Part shown: piece by piece, positions 38,133 to 45,512 of the stretch
How the letters are laid out: every line of letters begins with the position of its first letter
Position numbering within the stretch: position 1 is the first letter of the stretch
Origin: MWBV01 sp964447315
Lineage (GTDB): Archaea > Nanobdellota > Nanobdellia > Pacearchaeales > GW2011-AR1
Assembly: GCA_964447315.1 (NCBI GenBank)
Contig: CAYURQ010000007.1
Coordinates: forward strand, 1-45,512
DNA length: 45,512 nt
Reading direction: 5' to 3'
Program-made: the position numbers and the translations under genes
The notes under the pieces: model-generated
The model's input: the letters and a program-made list of their open reading frames with translations, nothing else
What the model was told of the DNA's origin: nothing
Databases searched by the model: none

Positions 38133-39645
38133 ATGGAAGAAAATAATGATTCAAAGATTAATTATCAAGAATTAAAATTTAAATCAGGTTTAGAAATACA
38201 TCAACAATTAGATACTCATAAGCTTTTTTGTGATTGTCCTAGTTTGCTTAGAAATGATGAACCTGATTTTCAAGTAACTAGAAGGTTGCATGCTGTTGCT
38301 GGTGAATCAGGAAAAGTAGATAAAGCAGCAGAGTATCAAGCTGGTTTAGATAAGGAATTTGTTTATCAAGGAAACCATGAAAATACTTGTTTAATTGAAT
38401 TAGATGAAGAACCTCCAAAGCAAATAAATAAATATTCTTTGAAAATTGCTCTTCAGATATGTTTATTACTAAATTGTAAAATTCAACCAATAACACAGAT
38501 AATGAGAAAAACAGTTATTGATGGAAGCAACACAAGTGGTTTTCAAAGAACAGTTCTTATTGCAAGAGATGGATATGTTGAAACAACTCAAGGAAGAGTT
38601 GGAATTGATACTGTTTGTTTAGAAGAAGATTCAGCCCGTAAAGTAAAAACTGAAAAAGGAAAGATTCNNNNNNNNNNATTCTGCTCGTAAGATTAAAGAA
38701 GAAAAGGGGAGAGTTTACTGGAATTTAGATAGACTAGGAATTCCTTTAATTGAGATTGCAACTGCTCCTGATATTAAGAACGCAGAAATGTGTAAAGAAG
38801 CTGCTCTTAAGATTGGAGATGTTTTAAGAAGTTGTAAAGTTCGTAGAGGAATAGGAACAATAAGACAGGATGTTAATATTTCAATAAGAAACGAAAATAG
38901 GATTGAGATGAAAGGTGTTCAGGATATGAAGATTTTTTTAAATGTTATTGAAAATGAAGTTTTAAGACAGAAAAAACTTTCTGATGAAGGCTCTCCAACA
39001 AAAGCAGAAGTAAGAAATGCCTTGCCAAACGCTGAAAGTGAGTTTTTAAGACCTATGCCTGGTTCTGATAGAATGTATCCTGAAACAGATTTACCTTTGT
39101 TGAAAATTTCACGCGATTTTATTAATGAATGCAAGAAAGACTTGCCTAGATTAAAGAGCGAAATTCATGAAGAGCTTAAAAAAAAGGGACTTGCTGAAGA
39201 TCAGATTAAATTATTATTTAAAATGAATCGGGTTGATGAATTTAAGAGTTTGCTTGGAACAGTAGATAACACCCAATTAGTTGCAAAAATTCTTTTAATT
39301 TATCCAAAAGAGATTGCATCTAAATTTAATATAAAATTTGAAAAAGTTGAAGAAATAGTTAGTGATTATTATGGAGATATTTTCCTTGAGTTAAATAAAG
39401 GAAAAATAGAAGAAAGCGATGTAAAAGAAATATTAATTAAACTTGTGCAGGGTGAAAGCTTTAAGGATGCAATTAAAATAGAAAAAGCACATTTAGAAGA
39501 TGTTGAAGAAAAAATAATGAAGATTATTAAAGAAAAACCAGGACTTAATCCAAACGCATATATGGGATTGGTTATGAAAGAATTTAAAGGCAAAATATCT
39601 GGAAAGGAAGCAATGGAAGTTATTGGGAAGTTTTTGAAGAAGTAA
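38133..39645 (+). CDS. gatE: Glu-tRNA(Gln) amidotransferase subunit E, GAD-less, split by a scaffold gap
   Basis: GatE with GatD converts Glu-tRNA(Gln) to Gln-tRNA(Gln) in archaea. GatE markers are LKFKSGLEIHQQLDTHKLFC near the N-terminus, EEDSARK, NLDRLGIPLIEIATAPDI, GTIRQDVNISI and the C-terminal helical/YqeY-like tail. A 10-N run (38668-38677) breaks the frame. The flanks repeat each other (DSARKVKTEKGK before, SARKIKEEKGR after), so two overlapping contig ends, perhaps strain variants, were joined end to end. Merging them restores one frame of about 487 residues. That is about 130 short of usual GatE: after EVLRQKKL the GAD domain is absent and the protein resumes at ALPNAESEFLRPMPGSDRMY. 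gatD is not in the window. Confidence 0.88.
38668..38677. other. Assembly gap (10 N) inside gatE
   Basis: The sequence after the gap re-encodes the residues before it with several substitutions, so this is probably a negative gap (overlap) rather than missing sequence. Confidence 0.85.
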
Positions 39646-39700
39646 ATAATTTTCTAAATAACCCACAAACTTAATAAATATAAGAAACTCTGAAATAATC

Positions 39701-41107
39701 ATGTTAAGAAGTCATAAAATATCAGAAGTAGATAAGAAATTAGATGGAAAAAAAGTAGAATTATGTGGGTGGGTGGATTCTATTAGACATTTTAAGAGTA
39801 TGATTTTTATTGTTTTGCGTGATAGGTATTCTAAAGTTCAATGTGTTATTCCTAAAAAATCAAAAGCTTATGCAAAAGCTCAAGCAGTTACTTTAGAAAG
39901 TTCTATTAAAATTGCGGGGGATGTAAAAGCAAGACCTAAAGGACAGGAAAATGAAGAGATGGGTAAACAAGGAGAAGTGGAAGTTAGTGTTTCAGAGTTG
40001 GAGGTTTTTAACTTATGTCCTAGAATGCCTTTTGATTTAAAAGCAGAAAATGCAGAAGAAGTTAGACTTGAGAATAGATTTTTAGATTTAAGAACAGAAA
40101 GAATGCAAAAGAATATTATTTTACGTGGGAAAGTATTTTCTTCTATTTTAGAGTTTTTTGAAAAAGAAGGGTTTGTTTATATTGAAACACCTATTTTAGC
40201 TAAATCAACACCAGAAGGTGCTCGTGATTTTTTAGTTCCTTCTCGTAAAGAAAAAGGAAAAGTTTATGCATTGCCTCAAAGCCCTCAGATTTTTAAACAA
40301 TTAAGTCAAGTTGCTGGTTTTGATAAATACATTCAGATTCCAAGATGTTTTAGGGATGAAGATTCACGTAAAGACCGTCAGCCTGAATTTACACAAGTAG
40401 ATGTTGAAATGAGTTTTATTGAGCAAGAGGATATTATTGATGTAATTGAAAGACTTTTGAAACATGTTTTTAAGAAAGTTCTTGATAAGGATATTAAAAT
40501 TCCATTTAAGAGAATTTCTTATGAGGATTCAATGGAAAAATATAAGAGAGATAATCCTGATTTAAGAAAGAATAATCAAGATAAAAATGAATTTGCTTTT
40601 TGTTGGGTTGTTGATTTTCCAACATTTGAATATTCAGAAGAAGAAAATCGTTACAAATCAGTTCATCATCCTTTTACAACTCCTATTGCAGGAAAAAAAG
40701 GAAAATTAGATTTCAATGAAAAATCTAAATCAAAAGCTTATGATGTTGTATTAAATGGAAGTGAGATTGGAGGAGGAAGTATAAGGATTCATGATTCAGA
40801 AGTTCAATCAAAAGTTTTTGATATTTTAAAAATTTCAAAGCAAGAATCTCAAAAGAAATTTGGGTTTTTACTTAATGCATTGAAATTTGGAGCACCACCT
40901 CATGGAGGAATTGCACTTGGACTTGATAGATTGGTTCAATTAATGGCAGGGGAAGACAATATAAGAGAAGTAATTGCATTTCCAAAGAATAAAGAAGCAA
41001 GAGATTTAATGATGGATTCTCCTTCTGATGTTTACAAAGAACAACTTGATGAAGTTGGTTTAGAATTTAAAAAAGAGACTAAAAATAAAAATTATAATAA
41101 AAAATAA
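39701..41107 (+). CDS. aspS: Aspartyl-tRNA synthetase, bacterial type without GAD insertion
   Basis: The 468 residues comprise an N-terminal OB fold (about 1-105) and class II core. RCFRDEDSRKDRQPEFTQVD (215-234) and GGIALGLDRLV...IAFPKNKEARDLM (402-437) are of the bacterial rather than archaeal AspRS form. Bacterial enzymes are near 590 residues because of a GAD domain inserted in the core. Here YKRDNPDLRKNN (281-292) runs directly into NEFAFCWVVDFPTFEY, so the insertion is missing cleanly. Acylation should remain. It has its own TATA-like box (near 39675) and is followed after 1 nt by asnS. Confidence 0.95.
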   Translation: MLRSHKISEVDKKLDGKKVELCGWVDSIRHFKSMIFIVLRDRYSKVQCVIPKKSKAYAKAQAVTLESSIKIAGDVKARPKGQENEEMGKQGEVEVSVSELEVFNLCPRMPFDLKAENAEEVRLENRFLDLRTERMQKNIILRGKVFSSILEFFEKEGFVYIETPILAKSTPEGARDFLVPSRKEKGKVYALPQSPQIFKQLSQVAGFDKYIQIPRCFRDEDSRKDRQPEFTQVDVEMSFIEQEDIIDVIERLLKHVFKKVLDKDIKIPFKRISYEDSMEKYKRDNPDLRKNNQDKNEFAFCWVVDFPTFEYSEEENRYKSVHHPFTTPIAGKKGKLDFNEKSKSKAYDVVLNGSEIGGGSIRIHDSEVQSKVFDILKISKQESQKKFGFLLNALKFGAPPHGGIALGLDRLVQLMAGEDNIREVIAFPKNKEARDLMMDSPSDVYKEQLDEVGLEFKKETKNKNYNKK

Positions 41108-41108
41108 C

Positions 41109-42398
41109 ATGACAAAATTTATTTCAATACAACAGGCAATTGATAATAAAAAAGGAAAAGTAGCAGTGCGTGGATGGGTTTACAGAGAAAGAGGTAGCAA
41201 TAAAATGAAATTTATTGTTCTTAGAGATAGTACAAATATTGTTCAATGTGTTTTGAAAAGAGAAGATTTTGAAAAGCAATGGGGTGAAATAGATAAATTG
41301 TTAATTGAAAGTTCTGTTGAAATTGAAGGTATTATTAAACCAGATAAAAGAGCTCCTACAGGATATGAAATTGAAGTTAGTAAAATTAATGTGATTCATA
41401 TTGCAGAAGATTTTCCAATAAATAAAGATTTAAATGAAGAATTATTAGGAGATAGAAGACATCTTTGGCTGAGAAGTAGAAAAATGACTGCTGCTATGAA
41501 GATTAGGAGTACAGTTATGTTTGCTTTACATGAATATATGCATAAAAATGGGTTTACTGAAATTGAAGCTCCTTCATTAAGTGGAGCTACTAGTGAAGGA
41601 GGTTCAGAAGTTTTTGAAGTTAAATATTTTGACCGTAAGGCTTATTTAACTCAATCTTGGCAATTTTATGCAGAGAATTTTATTCATGCAGTAGGAAAAG
41701 CATATGCAATGGCTCCTAGTTTTAGAGCTGAGAAATCAAAAACTCCCTGGCATGTTACTGAATTTTGGCATTTTGAAGTAGAAGGTGCTTGGATGGATTT
41801 ACAAGATGATATGAATGTAGCAGAAGAATGTGTTTCTTATACTATTCAAAAAGTTTTAAAAGAAAATATCAATGAATTAAAAATCCTTGAAATCGATATT
41901 GATTTTTTGAAAAAAGTAAAAATTCCTTTTAAGAGGGTTACTTATGAAGAGGCTATAAAGAAATTAAAAGAAAAAGGGCATAAAATAAAACAAGGAGATG
42001 ATTTTGGAAGTGCAGAAGAAAGAGGTTTGGCAAAGTATTATGGAAATCAATTTGTTTTTGTTACTAATTATCCTTTAAGTTTGCTTAAATTTTATCATGG
42101 TGAAGATCCTAAGAAAAAAGGAACAGGAACTAATTTTAATTTATTGGCTCCTGGTGTTGGGGAGATGGTTGATGGTTCACAAAGAGAACCAGATTTAAAT
42201 AAAATAGTTGAAAGGTTGAAAAAGAATAAGATGGATTTGGGGGCAAGTGATTGGTATTTGGATAGTAGGAGATATGGAAGTGTTCCTCATGCTGGGTTTG
42301 GTCTTGGAGTAGAAAGATTTGTTGCTTGGATATGCGGTTTTGAAACAATAAAAGATGCAATTCCTTTTCCAAGGACTCCTACGAGGTTGTACCCTTAA
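41109..42398 (+). CDS. asnS: Asparaginyl-tRNA synthetase
   Basis: This 429-residue class IIb synthetase has an OB fold (about 1-100) and catalytic core with GGSEVFEVKYFDRKAYLTQS, a motif 2 region (FRAEKSKTPWHVTEFWHFEVE) and motif 3 (GFGLGVERFVAWICG...IPFPRTPTRLYP). The WH.TEF.H.E pattern and C-terminus match AsnRS rather than AspRS. Its presence means Asn-tRNA is made directly, so the neighbouring bacterial-type AspRS need not be non-discriminating. The start follows the aspS stop by 1 nt: one operon. Confidence 0.92.
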   Translation: MTKFISIQQAIDNKKGKVAVRGWVYRERGSNKMKFIVLRDSTNIVQCVLKREDFEKQWGEIDKLLIESSVEIEGIIKPDKRAPTGYEIEVSKINVIHIAEDFPINKDLNEELLGDRRHLWLRSRKMTAAMKIRSTVMFALHEYMHKNGFTEIEAPSLSGATSEGGSEVFEVKYFDRKAYLTQSWQFYAENFIHAVGKAYAMAPSFRAEKSKTPWHVTEFWHFEVEGAWMDLQDDMNVAEECVSYTIQKVLKENINELKILEIDIDFLKKVKIPFKRVTYEEAIKKLKEKGHKIKQGDDFGSAEERGLAKYYGNQFVFVTNYPLSLLKFYHGEDPKKKGTGTNFNLLAPGVGEMVDGSQREPDLNKIVERLKKNKMDLGASDWYLDSRRYGSVPHAGFGLGVERFVAWICGFETIKDAIPFPRTPTRLYP

Positions 42399-42508
42399 AT
42401 AATTGCTTTTATAAATATTTATGTTGTTTTTTCTTAACCCTTGAGTGTAAAAATAGGTTTAAAAGAGAAAAATTCTTATTTGTTTTAATTAAATTTGAGG
42501 TTTAATAA

Positions 42509-42655
42509 ATGACAGAAGAAGAAATGAATAATACTGAAACTCCTGCTGAAGAAGTTCATGAAGAAGCTCCAGCTGAAGAGACTCCAGAAGAAACTCCTAC
42601 TGAAGAAGTTCATGAAGAAGCTCCAGCTGAAGAAGAAAAACCAGCTGCTGAGTAA
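42509..42655 (+). CDS. Tiny acidic repeat protein, 48 residues
   Basis: ATG at 42509, TAA at 42653-42655. The product is almost only Glu, Pro, Ala, Thr with two copies of a 14-residue unit (TPAEEVHEEAPAEE and TPTEEVHEEAPAEE). GAGGT (42497-42501) stands 7 nt before the ATG, a good Shine-Dalgarno, and a TATA-like box (GGTTTAAAAG, near 42460) lies about 50 nt upstream, so this gene has a leader. No family is recognised; the product is probably disordered. Confidence 0.6.
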   Translation: MTEEEMNNTETPAEEVHEEAPAEETPEETPTEEVHEEAPAEEEKPAAE

Positions 42656-42738
42656 TCCTAGAAATTTTTTATTTTTTTATTTAAATTTAATTTATATTTT
42701 TAAAAAAATTCAAATTTATTTTAATTTTAGTTTTTAAA

Positions 42739-42834
42739 ATGCCAGAAGAAGAAATAACTGAAGACGAAAAAGATTCAGAGAAAGAAGAATCTGAAGATGA
42801 AGATGAGGAAATGGATTTAGATGAAGATTTTTAG
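42739..42834 (+). CDS. Tiny acidic protein, 31 residues
   Basis: ATG at 42739, TAG at 42832-42834. The product is nearly all Glu, Asp, Lys and Ser and ends in EEMDLDEDF. It follows another acidic mini-gene by about 83 nt. An aromatic-acidic C-terminus resembles short binding tails of acidic chaperone-like or polymerase-associated peptides (analogy only). TTTTTAAAA directly precedes the ATG, too close for a TATA box; another A/T stretch near 42700 could serve. Coding status is moderately likely. Confidence 0.42.
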   Translation: MPEEEITEDEKDSEKEESEDEDEEMDLDEDF

Positions 42835-42883
42835 TTATTTTATATGAAAATCCTTAAAAACTAGTTCTTATTTGGGTAAATGT

Positions 42884-43549
42884 ATGAAAATAGGAAATAT
42901 TGAAATAAAATGGTTGGGGCATTCTGGATTTTCAATTAAAAATTCCAAGATAATTTATATTGATCCTTATCAAATAAAAGAAAATTCAGAAAAAGCAGAT
43001 TTAATTTTTATTACTCATAGTCATTATGATCATTGTAGTGTTGCTGATATGAAAAAAATAGTTAAGGAAGGAACAAAAATAATAATGCCTGCTGATTGCC
43101 AAAGTAAAATAACTAGGTTTGATGTTCCAATAAATATGGAGATTGTTGAACCTAATCAAGAGTTTGAAATTGGGGAAATTAAGATTTCTACACTTCCAGC
43201 ATATAATATTGATAAACACTTTCATTCAAAAGATGAGTCTTGGGTGGGTTATTTAATTAAAATGAATGATGTTTTGGTTTATCACCCTGGTGATAGTGAT
43301 TTAATTCCTGAAATGCAGAAACTTACTGGATATAAGCAACCAGGAAAAGAGTTTGTTGCATTATTTCCAGTTGGAGGGAGGTTTACAATGAATGCAGAAG
43401 AAGCAGCAGAAGCTGCTAAACTTATTAAACCAACAATAGCAATTCCTATGCATTATGGAAGTATAGTTGGAAGTAAGGATGATGCTCAAGAATTCAAGGA
43501 ATTATGCGAAGAAAAAGGAATTAGAGTTGAAATCTTAGATAAAGAATAA
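42884..43549 (+). CDS. MBL-fold metallo-hydrolase (UlaG-like)
   Basis: This 221-residue metallo-beta-lactamase-fold enzyme starts at the ATG at 42884. Metal motif ITHSHYDHC (H45, H47, D49, H50), then YHPGDSD, and PMHYGS near the C-terminus. It resembles the UlaG/L-ascorbate-6-phosphate lactonase-like group, which is functionally diverse, so substrate is open. An upstream TTG at 42872 would add four residues; the TATA-like box (42852-42860) about 28 nt from 42884 supports the ATG. The next gene follows after 1 nt. Confidence 0.9.
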   Translation: MKIGNIEIKWLGHSGFSIKNSKIIYIDPYQIKENSEKADLIFITHSHYDHCSVADMKKIVKEGTKIIMPADCQSKITRFDVPINMEIVEPNQEFEIGEIKISTLPAYNIDKHFHSKDESWVGYLIKMNDVLVYHPGDSDLIPEMQKLTGYKQPGKEFVALFPVGGRFTMNAEEAAEAAKLIKPTIAIPMHYGSIVGSKDDAQEFKELCEEKGIRVEILDKE

Positions 43550-43550
43550 A

Positions 43551-44048
43551 ATGAAAATAGGAATTATAGCACCAAGTAAAATTGAAGGATTATTGAAGAT
43601 AAATAAAAACGCAGAGTTAATTATTGAAGATATTGCAAGAACTCTTTCTGGTTATGAAATTTATTTGGTTCCTGATAAAGGAAGTGTTTCTGAGTTGTTT
43701 GCTAAGAAATATTTAGAATATGGAGGTAAAAAGTTATGTGCTTTAGTTCCTTCTCAAGACACTGAATTTGGGTTTGATTGGATTAATAAGGATATTGGAA
43801 AAAATGTTACTTGTGGGACTTGGAGAAATCAACCTGAAAATTTAAATGAAAGAACACAAGCAATTGTTTGTCTTGGTTTTTCAGCAGGAGGTTTGGCTGA
43901 AATTGCTTACAGTAAATGGTTTAATCCAAAACCAATTTATATTATTAAAGAATTAATTTCCAGTAAACTTCCAGAAGAGCTTGAATCTAAATTAGATTTA
44001 AGATATGTTGGTTATGATAATTTAAGAGTTCAGAATGACAAGAGATAA
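43551..44048 (+). CDS. SLOG/LOG-like Rossmann-fold protein (tentative)
   Basis: 165 residues with a Rossmann-like pattern: IGIIAPSKIEG strand-turn-helix at the start, YEIYLVPDKGSVSEL, KLCALVPSQD, and a late AIVCLGFSAGGLAEIAYSKW glycine-rich segment followed by PIYIIKE. This layout resembles SLOG/LOG-type nucleotide-binding proteins, but PGGxGTxxE is not present in canonical form, so phosphoribohydrolase activity is not supported. It is in an operon: 1 nt after the MBL gene, and its last 14 nt overlap taw3. Confidence 0.5.
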   Translation: MKIGIIAPSKIEGLLKINKNAELIIEDIARTLSGYEIYLVPDKGSVSELFAKKYLEYGGKKLCALVPSQDTEFGFDWINKDIGKNVTCGTWRNQPENLNERTQAIVCLGFSAGGLAEIAYSKWFNPKPIYIIKELISSKLPEELESKLDLRYVGYDNLRVQNDKR

Positions 44049-44607
44049 TTTTCTTCAACGTAAGCAATCAGTTCTTTCTAAAATAGATAAATCTTCTATT
44101 GGAGATTGGGATAAGCCAATAAAACCCCTTTGTGATAAAATAAACAAAACTTCTGATTTTTATACAACTTCTTCTTGTTCTGGTAGGGTAGTTTTAATGA
44201 TTGAACAAGAAAAAAAAGCAAAAGGTCTTTTTTTTGAAGTCAGTCATGAATTAATTGGCTTTGATTGGATTAAAAAAGCATTGATTAAGATTGAGAATTC
44301 TGGAAATAAAGATTTAATTAAGTTTAAATTAGAGCAACCAATACTTCATGTTGCTTGCAGAGATATAGATAGTGCAAGTGATTTTCTTGAAAAAGCAAAA
44401 CATGTTGGGTTTAAGCGTTCTGGCATTCTAGCTTATGGTAAAAATATTATTTTGGAATTAAATTCAACTGAAAGGCTGGAATTTCCTATTTTAAATAATA
44501 GTAAGGTTCTTGTTGATGAGGAATTTTTAAAGTTAATTGTTGAATTATCAAATGAAAAACTTCAAAGAGGGTGGGAAAAGATAAATGAATTGAAGAAAAT
44601 TATATGA
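44035..44607 (+). CDS. taw3: tRNA(Phe) wybutosine-pathway methyltransferase Taw3 (TYW3 family)
   Basis: This 190-residue TYW3-family protein has FLQRKQSVLSKIDKSSIGDW at the N-terminus, the conserved TTSSCSGRVVL motif (44-54), HVACRDIDSASDFLEKAKHVGFKRSGI and a C-terminal helix. Taw3 methylates N4 of the tricyclic intermediate at G37 of tRNA-Phe in archaeal wyosine biosynthesis. The start overlaps the upstream gene by 14 nt, so it is translationally coupled. Confidence 0.93.
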   Translation: MTRDNFLQRKQSVLSKIDKSSIGDWDKPIKPLCDKINKTSDFYTTSSCSGRVVLMIEQEKKAKGLFFEVSHELIGFDWIKKALIKIENSGNKDLIKFKLEQPILHVACRDIDSASDFLEKAKHVGFKRSGILAYGKNIILELNSTERLEFPILNNSKVLVDEEFLKLIVELSNEKLQRGWEKINELKKII

Positions 44608-44634
44608 TTTGAATTTTCTTTTTTGATTTGTAAA

Positions 44635-44745
44635 ATGACAAGTTTAAGAGAGGTGATTGATAAGGCTAAAGAAGCTCATTTGGGGGTTAGGATTATTAGT
44701 ATTTTATTTTGTTTTTTGTTTTTATTCCAATTTATTTATTTTTAG
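44635..44745 (+). CDS. Possible 36-residue membrane peptide
   Basis: ATG at 44635, TAG at 44743-44745. It encodes an amphipathic N-terminal helix (SLREVIDKAKEAHLGVR) followed by a hydrophobic segment rich in Phe (IISILFCFLFLFQFIYF). No clear TATA box; it could ride on the taw3 transcript (27 nt after its stop). It could also be chance in AT-rich DNA, or a remnant of a longer gene. Confidence 0.3.
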   Translation: MTSLREVIDKAKEAHLGVRIISILFCFLFLFQFIYF

Positions 44746-44806
44746 ATTTGAAAGTTAATTATTTTTTCCCTAAAGCAGCATAAAATACCTTCATTTTACC
44801 CCCATA

Positions 44807-44898
44807 ATTCTTATAAATAAGAGGATATTTGTATTTTCTACCTGTTTTAGGTTTGTACAGGCCTATAAAGTTGTAAGGAGGTAATAAATAAAGAAAAG
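44807..44898 (+). promoter_or_regulatory. ftsZ promoter and leader with strong Shine-Dalgarno
   Basis: CTTATAAATAAG (about 44810-44821) is a TATA-like box far enough upstream to give a leader of about 60 nt. The leader holds CCTGT...ACAGG and TAGG...CCTA pairings (44841-44865) and AAGGAGGT (44875-44882), a near-perfect Shine-Dalgarno whose end lies 16 nt before the ATG. This contrasts with the leaderless pattern elsewhere. Confidence 0.45.
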
Positions 44899-45512
44899 AT
44901 GGTTTTAGATTTTGCAAAAGAGGCAATTTCCAATACTGAAAGTCACAGTATTAATTTTGATGAATTAAGAGCTGGAAAAGCAAACATTAAAGTTATTGGA
45001 TGTGGTGGAATGGGTGGAAATGCTATTACTTGGCTTTTCAATAAAGGAATTAATGGAGCTACAATTTATGCTGCAAACACTGATGCACTTCATTTAAGTG
45101 TTACAAAAGCTGATGAAAAAATACTTATTGGTAAAGAATTAACAAAAGGTTTAGGTGCTGGTGGAAAACCTGCTGTTGGTAGGGAAGCTGCTAAAGAAGC
45201 TTTAATGGAGTTAAAAAAATCTGTTGGAAATGCTGATATGGTCTTTGTCTTAGCTGGACTTGGAGGTGGAAGTGGTACTGGTGCTGCTCCGGTTGTTGCA
45301 CAATTAGCTAAAGAAGCTGGTTCAGTTGTAATTGGTGTTGTTACAATGCCTTTTGAATCTGAAAAAGCAAGAATAGACAAAGCAGAATTTGGTCTTCAAG
45401 AATTAAGAGAAGTTACAGATACCTGTATTGTTTTAGATAATAATAGACTTGTAGATATTGCAGGACAATTACCAATTGAGCAAGCATTTGCAGTTGCAAA
45501 TGAACTTGTATC
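44899..45512 (+). CDS. ftsZ: Cell division protein FtsZ, C-terminus cut by window edge
   Basis: Read from the ATG at 44899; the frame is open to the end of the window (about 204 codons). FtsZ is the tubulin-like GTPase of the division ring. Visible: IKVIGCGGMGGNAITWL (P-loop-like strand 1), AANTDALHL, KGLGAGGKPAVGREAA and the tubulin signature GLGGGSGTGAAPVVA, then VGVVTMPF-type strand. NTDALHLSVTKADEKILIG resembles the FtsZ1 rather than FtsZ2 group of archaea (judged by eye). The leader has a strong Shine-Dalgarno. Confidence 0.95.
   Translation, partial: MVLDFAKEAISNTESHSINFDELRAGKANIKVIGCGGMGGNAITWLFNKGINGATIYAANTDALHLSVTKADEKILIGKELTKGLGAGGKPAVGREAAKEALMELKKSVGNADMVFVLAGLGGGSGTGAAPVVAQLAKEAGSVVIGVVTMPFESEKARIDKAEFGLQELREVTDTCIVLDNNRLVDIAGQLPIEQAFAVANELV

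Noticed and set aside
38133..39645. Two separate genes (GatB-like N-terminal and C-terminal parts)
   Set aside because: The break coincides with the N run, and the flanks encode the same residues twice; a single gatE is the simpler reading.
44635..44745. SecE/Sec61-gamma homologue next to ftsZ
   Set aside because: Archaeal secE often neighbours ftsZ, but this peptide is too short and lacks the SecE pattern around the helix; I kept it only as a low-confidence ORF.

Overview
The window is AT-rich DNA from an archaeon. Evidence: TFB and TFE, eS8 and eS17 ribosomal proteins, an LSm protein, a tRNA-splicing endonuclease, Taw3 and GatE, plus TATA-like boxes about 25-32 nt before most start codons (mainly leaderless transcripts). 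The giant low-complexity surface protein, the several bacterial-type aminoacyl-tRNA synthetases and many small orphan proteins suggest a DPANN lineage (Pacearchaeota/Woesearchaeota-like). That placement is inference. Two N runs (15781-15880 and 38668-38677) show a draft or metagenome assembly.

Layout. 1-752: 3'-truncated gene for TFE with a lysine-rich repeat tail (minus strand). 906-3785: two coiled-coil orphans and a short AlaRS. 3788-7391 (minus): transglutaminase-like membrane protein and bacterial-type LeuRS. 7429-9547: small membrane protein, EndA, winged-helix protein, eS17; then tRNA-Met(CAT). 9699-14222: HIT protein, a divergent NUDIX pair, an MscS channel, GlyRS with an unusual N-terminal extension. 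14298-31188: surface-protein region: a 4441-residue protein (LamG-like and beta-helix domains, four C-terminal helix-turn-helix units) followed by three exported or membrane proteins. 31190-34500: YjbQ, a small conserved protein, alpha/beta hydrolase, tRNA-Cys and tRNA-Arg, a free-standing ThrRS-type editing domain, RNase Z, LSm. 34603-36025: eS8 and TFB. 36026-37655: a 52-residue membrane ORF, tRNA-Leu, TIM-barrel-like protein, DUF1003 protein. 37736-42398: NlpC/P60-like protein, GatE (broken by a scaffold gap), AspRS, AsnRS. 42509-44607: two tiny acidic proteins, MBL-fold hydrolase, SLOG-like protein, Taw3. 44899-end: ftsZ, truncated by the window.

How it fits together. Much of the window serves translation fidelity and tRNA biology: five synthetases, an amidotransferase subunit, a trans-editing domain, EndA, RNase Z, Taw3 and four tRNAs. 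Several of these proteins are reduced: AlaRS lacks its C-terminal domain, and AspRS and GatE both lack the GAD domain. The surface block is probably used for cell-cell or host contact. Its most unusual element is a repeated DNA-binding-like module at the C-terminus of the giant surface protein. A family of four hairpin-containing intergenic elements (near 9205, 11284, 12505 and 36065) is a second unexplained signal.
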